A stretch of DNA of 32,513 nt from Pseudomonadales bacterium (GTDB lineage Bacteria; Pseudomonadota; Gammaproteobacteria; Pseudomonadales; DT-91): contig JABSRQ010000054.1 of assembly GCA_013215055.1 (NCBI GenBank), positions 1 through 32,513 on the forward strand, in the 5' to 3' direction. Made by a program: the position numbers and the translations under genes. The notes beneath the pieces are model-generated. The model was not told where the DNA came from and made no database searches. It worked only from the letters and a program-made list of their open reading frames with translations. Of the stretch, positions 1 through 6,668 are shown piece after piece; within the stretch, counting starts at the first letter, position 1; each line of letters begins with the position of its first letter.

Positions 1-191
1 CCCGATCTCAACACAGTATCCTGCTGCGTATTAAGATCTTGTAAGGCAGATACAGAAGTAATATCTGCAAACACCCCAAGTAAATGATCAATATAAACTT
101 TACAATCACCCATCGTATTATCGTCACTCAGTATTTGCTGAATACATTCAACAACCTGATCTCTAATACTCATCTCTAATGCAATGCCCAT
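1..191 (-). CDS. Hypothetical protein, N-terminal part only
   Basis: An open frame starts at ATG 191 on the minus strand and runs off the left edge, giving 63 residues that begin MGIALEMSIRDQVVECIQQ. A second possible start lies six codons in (MSIRDQ). It begins 31 bases after the stop of the beta-hydroxylase-like gene on the same strand, so the two probably share a transcript. An AAGG lies just before the first ATG. I see no recognisable domain; the visible part is soluble and acidic with no signal peptide. The function is unknown, and the downstream part would be needed to name it. Confidence 0.55.
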   Translation of the reverse strand, partial: MGIALEMSIRDQVVECIQQILSDDNTMGDCKVYIDHLLGVFADITSVSALQDLNTQQDTVLRS

Positions 192-222
192 TTAAAACGC
201 CTTAATACTGCTGGTCCATCTT

Positions 223-810
223 TTAACTCGCCAGGGTTTCACCGTGTAATTGCCCCATTAGCCAATCGTTAACCTCACAATCTATAACCAAATTAATCCG
301 ATCAATGTTACTGAGATTAGCAACACAGTGTGTTTCATCTGCATTGATATACCACAGTTCACCTGCCCGCATTGGCACAGTCTGCCCAGCTACGATGAAC
401 CTAACCTTATCCGATGTTATAAGAGGGATATGCAGACGCGCCTCACCAAATTCAGCAGCCAAACCAGCATCATTATGCGCAGCAATTTTTGCTCCAGCAT
501 TTAATCGCATTAACCTTACCGCTTTGATTGGGCAGTTGATATTAGCCAGGACAGTTCGAATAGCAGGACAGTGCTCTAAAATCGGCATATCCTGCCAAAC
601 ACTCACACCTTCGATAGAAAAAGCCTGCAAAATAGGATGTGCATTTTGATGTTCAACAGCACAACGTAAAGGAAAAATTCGCCATTGGCCCTGGTAATTA
701 TCGACATTTACATGGTTCAGCCAGTGCGCCTCCATGAGGTAGTCCAAGTCATTCAATAAACCAGGTAACTCAATATCCATCTGCAATTTCCGAAATGCAG
801 CTGTAGACAT
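223..810 (-). CDS. Aspartyl/asparaginyl beta-hydroxylase-like 2-oxoglutarate/Fe(II) oxygenase
   Basis: This 195-aa cytoplasmic protein looks like the Asp/Asn beta-hydroxylase (Asp_Arg_Hydrox) family, which hydroxylates side chains using Fe(II) and 2-oxoglutarate. The visible core is H112-N-D114, then R125-L-H127-I-P-L, then H161 in THCVAN, followed by R171. H112 and H161 fit the metal ligands, and R171 fits the residue that binds the 2-oxoglutarate carboxylate. I chose the start at 810 because AAGGAGGAG sits four bases upstream; the longer frame to 897 has no such site. The spacing to the next gene (31 bases) suggests an operon with the partial gene at the left edge. The substrate cannot be told; bacterial members of this size often act on free or carrier-bound amino acids or peptides (family knowledge, not seen here). 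Confidence 0.8.
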   Translation of the reverse strand: MSTAAFRKLQMDIELPGLLNDLDYLMEAHWLNHVNVDNYQGQWRIFPLRCAVEHQNAHPILQAFSIEGVSVWQDMPILEHCPAIRTVLANINCPIKAVRLMRLNAGAKIAAHNDAGLAAEFGEARLHIPLITSDKVRFIVAGQTVPMRAGELWYINADETHCVANLSNIDRINLVIDCEVNDWLMGQLHGETLAS

Positions 811-1257
811 TAAGCTCCTCCTTAAACCTTCCAATTTTTCATTTCCCCGCCAATCAAGGCCGGTAGGGTATAAGCAATATAACCGAGATTTCATCAAACA
901 GTACGAAGACTTGTATTACTGTTCCAACACTTCAGTCAGTAAAAATTCAGAGGCTATAGTCTGTAACCGACTATCAGGTTAACTTGTTAGATCGGTTATT
1001 GGTATTAAATAGTGAATGAACAAAGAGGCATAGGCATGTCTTTAAAGAATACTGAGATTAGAAAGTTATTTGCTGGTTAGATCGCTATATTCTGTCGCGG
1101 CCCATACGCATCTGGTAACTGAAGTGCGGGTGAAATAGGTTCTTTGACACTGATGGGCTGTAATAGCCTCATTGTTGGCGAACTATCTACCTCATTTTAA
1201 AAAATCTGACCGGCTGGTTTTTACACATTGGAGCCTAAGCTAGAACATTCCTAGTAA
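811..1257. other. Gene-poor spacer
   Basis: I find no supportable gene. A 14-codon frame at 1036-1080 (+) with a modest ribosome binding site begins MSLKNTEIRK, which resembles the first residues of P4-type phage integrases, but it stops at once and nothing downstream continues it. The stretch ends where the left cassette field begins. Confidence 0.5.
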
Positions 1258-1357
1258 CAACTAACAGGATTGGTATGCTCGGTATTTGGTTAGGGCTCCA
1301 AAGTGTCAGGAGCGGCCTCTGTCCAGCACAAAAAGTCCATAGGGCGTGTTGCTAAGT
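1258..1357 (-). repeat. Degenerate attC-like site
   Basis: This lies directly downstream of the 1352-1636 gene, where a cassette's attC is expected. Its inner part (GCGGCCTCTG... then GCACAAAAAGT) matches the inner part of the clear attC at 28821-28922. The outer core boxes are poor (GTTAGTT on one side, GTTGCTA on the other) and the arms pair weakly. It is probably a decayed recombination site marking the outer end of this array. Confidence 0.35.
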
Positions 1358-1636
1358 GTTACTCTTCACCGTAGTTTCAGTTGTTTTTTTAGAGTCATTA
1401 TCTAGTTTTAATTCAAGCTCTTGTTGCTGAATAGATGTAGACCAGATAGTTAATAATGTATAAATCACTGTAGAAAGAGCAATAACTACGGTCAATGCAA
1501 CAATAGACTTTTGGTGCTTTTCCTGACTTTTTGAACCGGTTTCAATAGAGGTAATTAATCTATTACCTACACCTACAAGTCTATCTGTAGATATTCCAAC
1601 CTTGCTGGCTAATTGTTGTAATTCACTATCAGACAT
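1352..1636 (-). CDS. Small single-pass membrane protein (integron cassette gene)
   Basis: This 94-aa protein of unknown function has a polar N-terminal half, one transmembrane helix at about residues 43-65 (VALTVVIALSTVIYTLLTIW) and a charged, Thr/Lys-rich tail. I chose the ATG at 1636 because AGAGAA lies at a suitable distance. A further ATG at 1657 would add seven residues (MAQEKYL), but it sits inside the core site of repeat unit A and has no ribosome binding site. The gene follows unit A and is followed by a degenerate attC-like site, so it is best read as a gene cassette in minus orientation. Confidence 0.65.
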   Translation of the reverse strand: MSDSELQQLASKVGISTDRLVGVGNRLITSIETGSKSQEKHQKSIVALTVVIALSTVIYTLLTIWSTSIQQQELELKLDNDSKKTTETTVKSNT

Positions 1637-1652
1637 TAGATATTTCTCTTGT

Positions 1653-1752
1653 GCCATTCAACAGCTACTTCAACAGAGCCATTCGGTGTATACAAATATA
1701 CATTGAATCATTCGGTGTATGTAACAAATTAGTTTATTTGGAACAAGTTAAC
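1653..1752 (-). repeat. attI-like repeat unit A (~100 bp)
   Basis: This is one of three related ~100-bp units (A, B, C). Read on the minus strand it starts with GTTAAC, the core that closes the preceding attC, and ends at GTTGAATGG just before the membrane-protein gene. Its middle (1690-1740 on the plus strand) is nearly identical to unit B, including TATACAAATATACATTGAATC and GGTGTATGTAACAAATTAG. The position, directly ahead of a cassette gene and bounded by core-like sites, suggests an attI-like site or a small non-coding (promoter) cassette. That role is inference. Confidence 0.6.
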
Positions 1753-1850
1753 GCCTGGCACACAGTGGAGCAAATTTGGCGTTTTTTTTTGCCGGCCCTT
1801 TGGCAAAAAAAGTGACAAAATTGCGGAGTCGGTGCTGCCACTTGTTAGGT
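1747..1850 (-). repeat. attC site of the 1859-2581 cassette
   Basis: On the minus strand it runs from core ACCTAAC (complement of GTTAGGT, 1844-1850) to GGCGTTAAC (1747-1755), about 104 bases. Inner arms show the pattern shared by this integron's sites: CACCGACTCCGCAA, GTCACTTTTTTTGCC and a matching GGCAAAAAA arm. It lies eight bases downstream of the stop of the cysteine-rich membrane protein gene, as expected for its cassette. Confidence 0.8.
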
Positions 1851-1858
1851 GTCGTTGC

Positions 1859-2581
1859 TCATGAACCATTGGGCTTATAAACTTCCGTATTATGTATAAA
1901 TAATTTATTTTCACAATATGATCTAGGTGCCAAGCTACTTGACGCCCCTAGTATCTTTGCCCAAGTGTTTCCGTAAGGATAGTAAATGTAATTTTTTAAT
2001 ACAGCTAAGACTTCCTCTCCATCGATAATGGTGCTTTCGTTGAGATACAATTTATTTATAATTATTTCTTTTTTTATAAACCTATGATCAAAAGGGTTTG
2101 TAAACTTTTCTATTTTAACGCTTTCCATGCAGGAAAGTTGGCATTCTTCTTTTTGAATTCTATATGGTTTTGTAAGACAGTTTTCACCACAGGATGGGCT
2201 AGACCAGTTTTCCCCTCTTATATATCGAAATGTGCCTCTATCATTACCAGGCTCTCTATTTTCTTTAGGTTTGTAGTCACATTCAATGCCTTTATAATTT
2301 GCAAGATCTTCAAATCCATTCTTGCACATTGAAGAACTACCAAGGTAAAGATAATCTATATGTTTAATGCTGTGTATTATTTTCCGGTCACTGGCTTCGC
2401 ATAAACTTATAAATTGATGATAGCTGGGGTAGATTTTATGTAGAAACGGATATATCAAAGGGAATGCTACAGCCATGAAAACAAGGACTGCCTTATGTGT
2501 ACGGGAGGGGATAATACGAACTAATAGTTTTATTATGGCAATATAAATAGCCAAACAAATCAATAACCCTATGCCCAACAT
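1859..2581 (-). CDS. Cys-rich membrane-anchored protein (integron cassette gene)
   Basis: This 240-aa protein of unknown function has two N-terminal hydrophobic helices (about residues 3-22 and 31-49) and then a long polar domain with at least nine cysteines (for example C82, C90, C120, C124, C137, C141). That pattern suggests an oxidised periplasmic domain held by disulfides. GGAGAGA lies six bases before the ATG. It is preceded by repeat unit B and followed by a clear attC, so it is a cassette in minus orientation. AT-rich codon use differs from the chromosomal genes in the window, as is usual for cassettes. Confidence 0.75.
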   Translation of the reverse strand: MLGIGLLICLAIYIAIIKLLVRIIPSRTHKAVLVFMAVAFPLIYPFLHKIYPSYHQFISLCEASDRKIIHSIKHIDYLYLGSSSMCKNGFEDLANYKGIECDYKPKENREPGNDRGTFRYIRGENWSSPSCGENCLTKPYRIQKEECQLSCMESVKIEKFTNPFDHRFIKKEIIINKLYLNESTIIDGEEVLAVLKNYIYYPYGNTWAKILGASSSLAPRSYCENKLFIHNTEVYKPNGS

Positions 2582-2595
2582 ATTCTCTCCTTAGA

Positions 2596-2694
2596 CACCT
2601 AACAGTGTTTTTCAACGGAATGATTCAGTGTATACAAATATACATTGAATCATTCGGTGTATGTAACAAATTAGTTTAAATGGAATAAGTTAAC
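2596..2694 (-). repeat. attI-like repeat unit B with long palindrome
   Basis: Second copy of the ~100-bp unit, bounded by GTTAAC (2689-2694) and GTTAGGTG (2603 to 2596, minus strand) and lying 15 bases upstream of the 1859-2581 gene. It holds an imperfect inverted repeat, 2616-2634 against 2639-2657, with 17 of 19 positions paired around a 4-base loop CAAA. There is no T-run, so it is not an ordinary terminator. It could be an operator, or a folded single-strand recombination structure. Confidence 0.65.
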
Positions 2695-2716
2695 CGGCTC
2701 ATCTATAAAGCCGGTT
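2692..2716. other. Short perfect hairpin with GTTAAC foot (mini attC-like or weak terminator)
   Basis: AACCGGCT and AGCCGGTT form a perfect 8-bp stem with a 9-base loop ending ATCTATAA(A). One foot is GTTAAC (2689-2694), the same junction that closes attC sites elsewhere in the window. The tail TTTGTGT is poor for a terminator. A near-identical hairpin is at 5261-5285. Confidence 0.55.
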
Positions 2717-2779
2717 TGTGTCATAACCAGTCTAATTGCCCATTTGATAAAACTCATTTTTCTCTCAAAAGCAGCTGTT
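2717..2779 (-). repeat. Array-end module, diverged third copy, with a 28-codon frame
   Basis: On the minus strand this carries CAGCTGCTTTTGAGAG near its start and GGTTATGACACAAACC at its end, shared with the modules at 5147-5213 and 26857-26924, but the middle has diverged. A frame from ATG 2757 to 2671 (28 aa, MSFIKWAIRLVMTQTG...) has a GAGAG upstream. It may be a tiny cassette gene or chance. Confidence 0.4.
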
Positions 2780-2803
2780 CAATAATTGAACATTTAATGG
2801 GTG

Positions 2804-2903
2804 CTTAACTTTTTCCCATTAAAACTTTATTCTTCACTACACTGCATGATTCGATATATATTTGTATACACCGAATCATTCCGTTGAAAAACACTGTTAT
2901 GCC
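2804..2903 (+). repeat. attI-like repeat unit C (inverted relative to A and B)
   Basis: Third copy, on the plus strand, from CTTAAC (2804-2809) to GTTATGCC (2896-2903), directly upstream of the 2927-3304 gene. The right half, TTGTATACACCGAATCATTC and CGTTGAAAAACACTGTTA, matches unit B almost base for base. The left half is more diverged. Units B and C therefore face away from each other across 2695-2803 and each leads into a cassette gene. Confidence 0.6.
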
Positions 2904-2926
2904 TAGGTCGTAATTAAGGAATGAAG

Positions 2927-3304
2927 ATGATTAATGCTAAAACATGGCATCGTGATCCAGAAAACCAAAAAAACTTTGCATGGAGTGCTACATCAGAAGG
3001 AGTTGAGCTACACCATACAAATGAAAATCCTTCATATACTATTCCGTGGAATGTTTTTCATGCGGTATTTAATTTCGCATACAATCTTGCCGCTCAAAAT
3101 AACAATATCGCTAAAGTTGGAGTTAGCATGACATCACCCACAGCCGGTTCTGTTGGAGAGTGGGTTATGGGGCAGACTTTATCAATATCAAATGGTACTT
3201 TGACGCCAAGGCATTTGTCATTTCTTGGGCCTATTTATGGCCATATGGGGTTTGTTAGTCGTCAAATAAACGGTAATTCCATCCAGTGGCAATTCAATTT
3301 ATAA
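2927..3304 (+). CDS. Hypothetical protein (integron cassette gene)
   Basis: This 125-aa soluble protein of unknown function has no signal peptide or membrane segment. It is rich in aromatic and Asn residues, with a Gly/Ser-rich middle (MTSPTAGSVGEWVMG at about residue 68). I chose the ATG at 2927 because AAGGA lies six bases upstream; the ATG at 2921 touches that AAGGA and is too close. It is preceded by unit C and followed five bases later by a clear attC, which makes it a plus-strand cassette. Confidence 0.7.
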   Translation: MINAKTWHRDPENQKNFAWSATSEGVELHHTNENPSYTIPWNVFHAVFNFAYNLAAQNNNIAKVGVSMTSPTAGSVGEWVMGQTLSISNGTLTPRHLSFLGPIYGHMGFVSRQINGNSIQWQFNL

Positions 3305-3308
3305 AATG

Positions 3309-3409
3309 GCATAACAAGGGCGTGCAATCTGACTCCGCAAACTGTCACGCTTTGTGCGTGCCGCACAAAGGCGCGCCAGCCTGCTACGCAGTTGACGCCG
3401 GCGTTATGT
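3309..3409 (+). repeat. attC site of the 2927-3304 cassette
   Basis: The site runs from GCATAACAAGGGCGTGC to GACGCCGGCGTTATG, about 101 bases. The outer arms (GGGCGT..., ...GACGCC) pair, and the inner arms TTTGTGCGTGC and GCACAAAGGCG form the central stem. This is the textbook layout R''-L''-...-L'-R' in plus orientation. Confidence 0.85.
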
Positions 3410-3426
3410 GTAATAAATAGAGAGAA

Positions 3427-3831
3427 ATGGAATTGAAGAAGAGTATTTTAGTATCGTTCTTAGCCTTGTTAGGAATTGGATGCGGAAGTGATATACAAGT
3501 CAGTAATCCTAAAATAACGGAATATAAATTTCTCGATGAAATGTATCAAGATAGTTACTTTCCGAACTCTATCGTAGATAAAGGGAAAATAATCCTTCTC
3601 GAACTCTGCTCTAAGATTGAAGAGAAAAAGCCTGAAAGTTCTGAGTCTGTTTATAAGCTTACACATGCTGCAACTGAAAAGTTTAATGAACTTAACAATG
3701 AGTTTGGCGAGAATGGAAGTGAAATAGAAACCGCAGCCAGAGAAAATATAGGAAAAGACTTTGCTCATATTCTTGAGTCTTATGGTTACAATTTAGATAT
3801 TGAGGAGGCAATGGCACCTCGTGAATGGTAA
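3427..3831 (+). CDS. DUF5713-type lipoprotein (integron cassette gene)
   Basis: The 134-aa protein starts with a lipoprotein signal (KKSILVSFLALLGIGC; the lipobox cysteine is C19). The rest resembles the DUF5713 family: MYQDSYFPNSIVDKGK at about 39, a THAATEKFNELNNEF helix, GSEIETAARENIGKDF and a C-terminal APREW. The function of that family is unknown. A lipid-anchored form suggests export to the periplasmic face of a membrane. An AGAGAGAA lies just before the ATG. The gene sits between two clear attC sites, so it is a complete one-gene cassette of about 525 bases. Confidence 0.75.
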   Translation: MELKKSILVSFLALLGIGCGSDIQVSNPKITEYKFLDEMYQDSYFPNSIVDKGKIILLELCSKIEEKKPESSESVYKLTHAATEKFNELNNEFGENGSEIETAARENIGKDFAHILESYGYNLDIEEAMAPREW

Positions 3832-3833
3832 TC

Positions 3834-3935
3834 ACATAACCAGAGCGTGCAATCTGACAGTCAAAACTGTCATCTTTTGTGCAAAAACCGCACAAAACCC
3901 GCCAATTTTGCCTGCAGTTGACGCTGGCGTTAGAT
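3834..3935 (+). repeat. attC site of the DUF5713 cassette
   Basis: The site runs from ACATAACCAGAGCGTGC to GACGCTGGCGTTAGAT, about 102 bases, starting three bases after the stop codon. Inner arms TTTTGTGC and GCACAAAA are complementary. It closely resembles the complement of the site at 29249-29352 in the right array, including AATCTGACAGTCAAAACTGTCA. Confidence 0.85.
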
Positions 3936-3950
3936 TTAGGAGAATGAGAA

Positions 3951-5057
3951 ATGGATGAGTTACATTTTCAGAGAATAAAAAACAAAATCAAAGAAATCCC
4001 TGATATGCGTGAAAGCGATGGTGATTACCAGGGGGTAACTTGTTTTTATAGAGGCCATCGGATTGTTTCAGAGCTTGTTGAAAACTTTAAGAAAGAATCT
4101 TTTTTTATACTGAAAGATTGCATTGTTTCCGATAATAAAACCTTGATTGAATCTGGCTATAGTGGGTTAGGTCAACTTGCCTCAAAGGAAGCAATAGATC
4201 TTTTAATTTCGACGTATAACTCTGAAAAGGATGCACACCATAAATACTTGCTGGCCATTACTCTTGGTCGAATTAACAAAGATGCTAGTAATAGTTTTCT
4301 TATTTCACTGATTGAAACAGAAAAAGACCCAGAAGTACTTTCAAAAATCGAGTTTATCCTTACTCAAATAGATCCGGAAAATACCGATATGGTAGAAAAA
4401 GGTTTGAATAGTATGGATGGTTTTACTAGGCATATGGCTCTCCAAAGTATTATTGAAAATGACCCTGCACACTTAACAATCGAGCAGTATCTTGAGTTTA
4501 CGAGAGATCCATATGGAGATGTTAGAGGGGAGGCATTTAAACAAATAGTTACTTATAATCGTAAAGAGGATTTAGCACTATTCTACGATGCACTTTTTGA
4601 TAATAACTGGCACGTAGCCTCTTCTGCATACAAGTACTTGTCTAAGAATATAAAAACGATAACTCCTGAAATTAAAGACGCAATAAAACAAGGTGGTGGT
4701 GCTAATTTCAAACGAGCGATAATTCAGTTCTTGAAAGCAGTCAAAGAACCTGATGCTATTCCTGTGCTTGTGGATATGTTGATAAATGAACGGTCAAATG
4801 AACGTAGATTTAATATGATTCTTTCAGCAATTAAATCATATAAAAAGGTTCCTGGAGCTGCTGAAGGAATTTTCAAATTACTTAAAGATCAAGGTTTTGA
4901 TACTGAAGCAGGCCAATGTACAAGATACGATTTATGGGAGGCTTTGGTTGACATGAAAGCAACTAGGCTAATTCCAGACATTCAAGACTATGTGAAAAAT
5001 AATCCGGTTGATTCTATACACTCAGAAACAGCTTTAGAAAAATTAGAGAATATCTAA
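3951..5057 (+). CDS. HEAT-repeat protein (integron cassette gene)
   Basis: This 368-aa all-helical soluble protein is built from HEAT/PBS-type repeats. Examples are SGYSGLGQLASKEAIDLLISTY at about 65, LLAITLGRINKDASNSFLISLI at 98, GDVRGEAFKQIV at 188 and a final block ending PVDSIHSETALEKLENI. Such repeats normally form scaffolds that bind protein partners; none is visible here. The ATG at 3951 follows AGGAGAATGAGAA. The stop codon overlaps the first bases of the attC at 5054, a compact arrangement common in cassettes. It is long for a cassette gene. No signal peptide or catalytic motif is evident. Confidence 0.8.
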   Translation: MDELHFQRIKNKIKEIPDMRESDGDYQGVTCFYRGHRIVSELVENFKKESFFILKDCIVSDNKTLIESGYSGLGQLASKEAIDLLISTYNSEKDAHHKYLLAITLGRINKDASNSFLISLIETEKDPEVLSKIEFILTQIDPENTDMVEKGLNSMDGFTRHMALQSIIENDPAHLTIEQYLEFTRDPYGDVRGEAFKQIVTYNRKEDLALFYDALFDNNWHVASSAYKYLSKNIKTITPEIKDAIKQGGGANFKRAIIQFLKAVKEPDAIPVLVDMLINERSNERRFNMILSAIKSYKKVPGAAEGIFKLLKDQGFDTEAGQCTRYDLWEALVDMKATRLIPDIQDYVKNNPVDSIHSETALEKLENI

Positions 5058-5156
5058 CAAGTTTATGCAGTCTTACTCGTCAACCTGTCACTTTTTTTGC
5101 CATAAACTCGGCAAAAACAGCGCCAGATTAACTCAGCGCTGAGCAAGGCGTTAATG
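5054..5156 (+). repeat. attC site closing the plus-strand array
   Basis: The site runs from TCTAACAAGTTTATGC to GAGCAAGGCGTTAATG. Inner arms TTTTTTTGCC and GGCAAAAA pair. It overlaps the stop codon of the HEAT-repeat gene and is followed at once by the array-end module at 5147-5213, so it is the last attC of this plus-strand run. Confidence 0.75.
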
Positions 5157-5213
5157 GCTGCTTTAGAGAAAAATGGAGTTCGCCTAAATTTCTCAATGCC
5201 CGGTTATGACACA
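5147..5213 (+). repeat. Array-end module, copy 1 of a long-range inverted pair
   Basis: GGCGTTAATGGCTGCTTTAG through GGTTATGACACA matches the complement of 26857-26924 at about 62 of 67 positions by my count. Both copies directly follow the last attC of an array. A 29-codon frame starts at the ATG within GTTAATGG (5154). The module could be a shared cassette start or the ancestral chromosomal border of the integron. Confidence 0.7.
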
Positions 5214-5238
5214 AACCAGCCCGTCATAGAATTTCCAA

Positions 5239-5285
5239 AGTAGTTTATTTGGAACAAGTTAACCGGCCAATCTATAAGGCCGGTT
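5239..5285. other. GTTAAC junction motif plus 8-bp hairpin
   Basis: AGTTTATTTGGAACAAGTTAAC (5241-5263 region) is the same left-hand motif that is joined to attC sites at 1729-1752 and 6600-6624. Here it is joined to a perfect hairpin, AACCGGCC/GGCCGGTT (5261-5268 and 5278-5285) with loop AATCTATAA, followed by TTTGTGT. It may act as a weak terminator or as a minimal folded recombination site. Confidence 0.55.
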
Positions 5286-5623
5286 TGTGTCAACAGCCTC
5301 AGTTAGCCTTAACCCTATCTGTAGAATTCTAGAACGCCTTTAAGAAGCCCTTAGCCATATAGCGATTAATGCACAAATAGTGACCACATAGTGTAAGCGT
5401 TTATTTGTTAACGGGTTCACACTAAGCTACAATTCACACGATTCAAAAACAGGATGTTTGAGCTGCTGGTATGGACACCGCCCTCCAGGCTTTCCTTATC
5501 TCGTTCAGTTTTAACCCCATTATTTATAACGATCGATACCTATGAGTTGGCATGCTTCATTAGCTGTTGCTATGACAATGCTTAAACTTGATCATCTTAT
5601 TAATTGATAAGGAACACCCAATT
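5286..5623. other. Spacer upstream of the 5624 gene
   Basis: I see no gene here. The stretch contains the promoter at 5405-5433 and a leader of about 180 bases ahead of the secreted-protein gene. Confidence 0.5.
5405..5433 (+). promoter_or_regulatory. Predicted sigma-70 promoter for the 5624 gene
   Basis: TTGTTA, 17 bases, TACAAT. Transcription would start about 185 bases before the ATG at 5624, leaving a long leader. Confidence 0.45.
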
Positions 5624-6475
5624 ATGCTGAAAAAAACCTTAACCCTATTAACCCTACTAGCTTCAACCCTCTCTGTTAATGCCGCTGAAATTGCTTTGGA
5701 TGATTGGTGGCTACAGACTGATAATTGCGGAGGCATACGTCAGAGTTCATCTGGCGAACCTGTCTTTTTTGCGATATCTCAGTCAACCACTTGGAATTCG
5801 AATGATACATACGAGATACCGGCAGGCTATCACTGGGCCACGCTTGCTGAGATGCACGCACTACTCCCAACGGGTAATGATGCAAGTACAAACAAGACAT
5901 CCGCTTACTTTAACCAATGTGGCTGGGACAGATATACCTGGGAAGGTCAATTGCGATACTATTTTGTATTTAGTGACTCTGCAACAACAGATATAGGCAT
6001 CCATACAGGCAATCATGACGACGTTGTTCAGGAACAAACTAATATTATCGAAGCTTTAGAAACAACTGAAAGATTCGCAGGATTGGTATTGATACAAGAT
6101 CCCAATACAGTAGGCTTTGTTTCTATCGCCGGTGGAACAAATTCAGGCGATACCATAACCGCAACGGTTACTGATGCCGACGGTTTTTCTAATGTCTCTT
6201 ATGTGTGGATGTCCAATGGCTCTGGTGTAGGTACTGACCAAGATAGTTATGTTACGGATAATAGTGATATCGGTAATACTATTACTGTTGATGTAACCTA
6301 TACCGACAATCTAGGTGAAGCTGAAAGTGCCAGCTCTAATAGCATAGGGCCAATTGAAGCAGTGGTAGTTCCCACTGCCCCCAAGCCAGGGAGTACTAGT
6401 ACTTTGCTCTTACTAATGCTAAGCATTTTATTTGCAGGAAGATTCTTTTTGAAAGCTGAAAAAGATCTTTTGTAG
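5624..6475 (+). CDS. Secreted protein with Lcl-like and Ig-like domains and a C-terminal hydrophobic tail
   Basis: The 283-aa protein starts with a signal peptide (MLKKTLTLLTLLASTLSVNA, cleavage near residue 20). Residues of about 25-150 contain GYHWATLAEMHALLP, which resembles the sugar/Lcl-type (DUF1566-like) fold seen in surface proteins. Residues of about 165-245 form an Ig-like repeat (GDTITATVTDADGFSNVSYVW ... ITVDVTYTDNLGEAES). The end has Pro-Gly-Ser, then a hydrophobic stretch LLLLMLSILFAG and basic/polar residues, like a membrane or sorting anchor; I cannot assign it to a named class. AAGGA lies about ten bases before the chosen ATG. A strong terminator follows. The gene lies outside any attC-bounded unit and probably belongs to the chromosome. 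Confidence 0.65.
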   Translation: MLKKTLTLLTLLASTLSVNAAEIALDDWWLQTDNCGGIRQSSSGEPVFFAISQSTTWNSNDTYEIPAGYHWATLAEMHALLPTGNDASTNKTSAYFNQCGWDRYTWEGQLRYYFVFSDSATTDIGIHTGNHDDVVQEQTNIIEALETTERFAGLVLIQDPNTVGFVSIAGGTNSGDTITATVTDADGFSNVSYVWMSNGSGVGTDQDSYVTDNSDIGNTITVDVTYTDNLGEAESASSNSIGPIEAVVVPTAPKPGSTSTLLLLMLSILFAGRFFLKAEKDLL

Positions 6476-6498
6476 GCCTGTAAAGGGTAAGTTAAAAA

Positions 6499-6530
6499 CC
6501 TAAAGCCCAGCTAAATGTTGGGTTTTTTTA
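6499..6530 (+). terminator. Rho-independent terminator after the 5624 gene
   Basis: GCCCAGC, loop TAAAT, GTTGGGTTTTTTTA (6505-6530): a stem with one G-T pair followed by seven T. Confidence 0.65.
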
Positions 6531-6618
6531 TGCCCACTAAGGAGTGTTTTTTGTTAAGGGTTCCTCCTGACGCACAGCAGCCTTCCGAAGAGGTTCCAGA
6601 TTAGTTTAAATGGAAATA

Positions 6619-6667
6619 GTTAACGCCGCAAACACTGTTGCGGAGTCGGTGCTTTACCTTGTTATGC
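6619..6667 (-). repeat. Very short attC site (49 bp)
   Basis: On the minus strand it runs from GCATAACAAGGTAAAGC to GGCGTTAAC. It keeps the CACCGACTCCGCAA half shared by the other attC sites but lacks the long central stem; CCGCAA and TTGCGG form a small stem instead. It sits two bases from the stop of the YceK-like gene, and its end is fused to the same TTAGTTTAAATGGAAATA motif that precedes GTTAAC elsewhere. Confidence 0.65.
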
Positions 6668-6668
6668 A

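Noticed and set aside
1036..1080. MSLKNTEIRK... as the start of a phage integrase gene
   Set aside because: The frame stops after 14 codons and no continuation is found in any frame.
2692..2716. Calling the 8-bp hairpin a standard Rho-independent terminator
   Set aside because: The tail is TTTGTGT without a real T-run, and the GTTAAC foot matches recombination junctions. Kept as an ambiguous hairpin.
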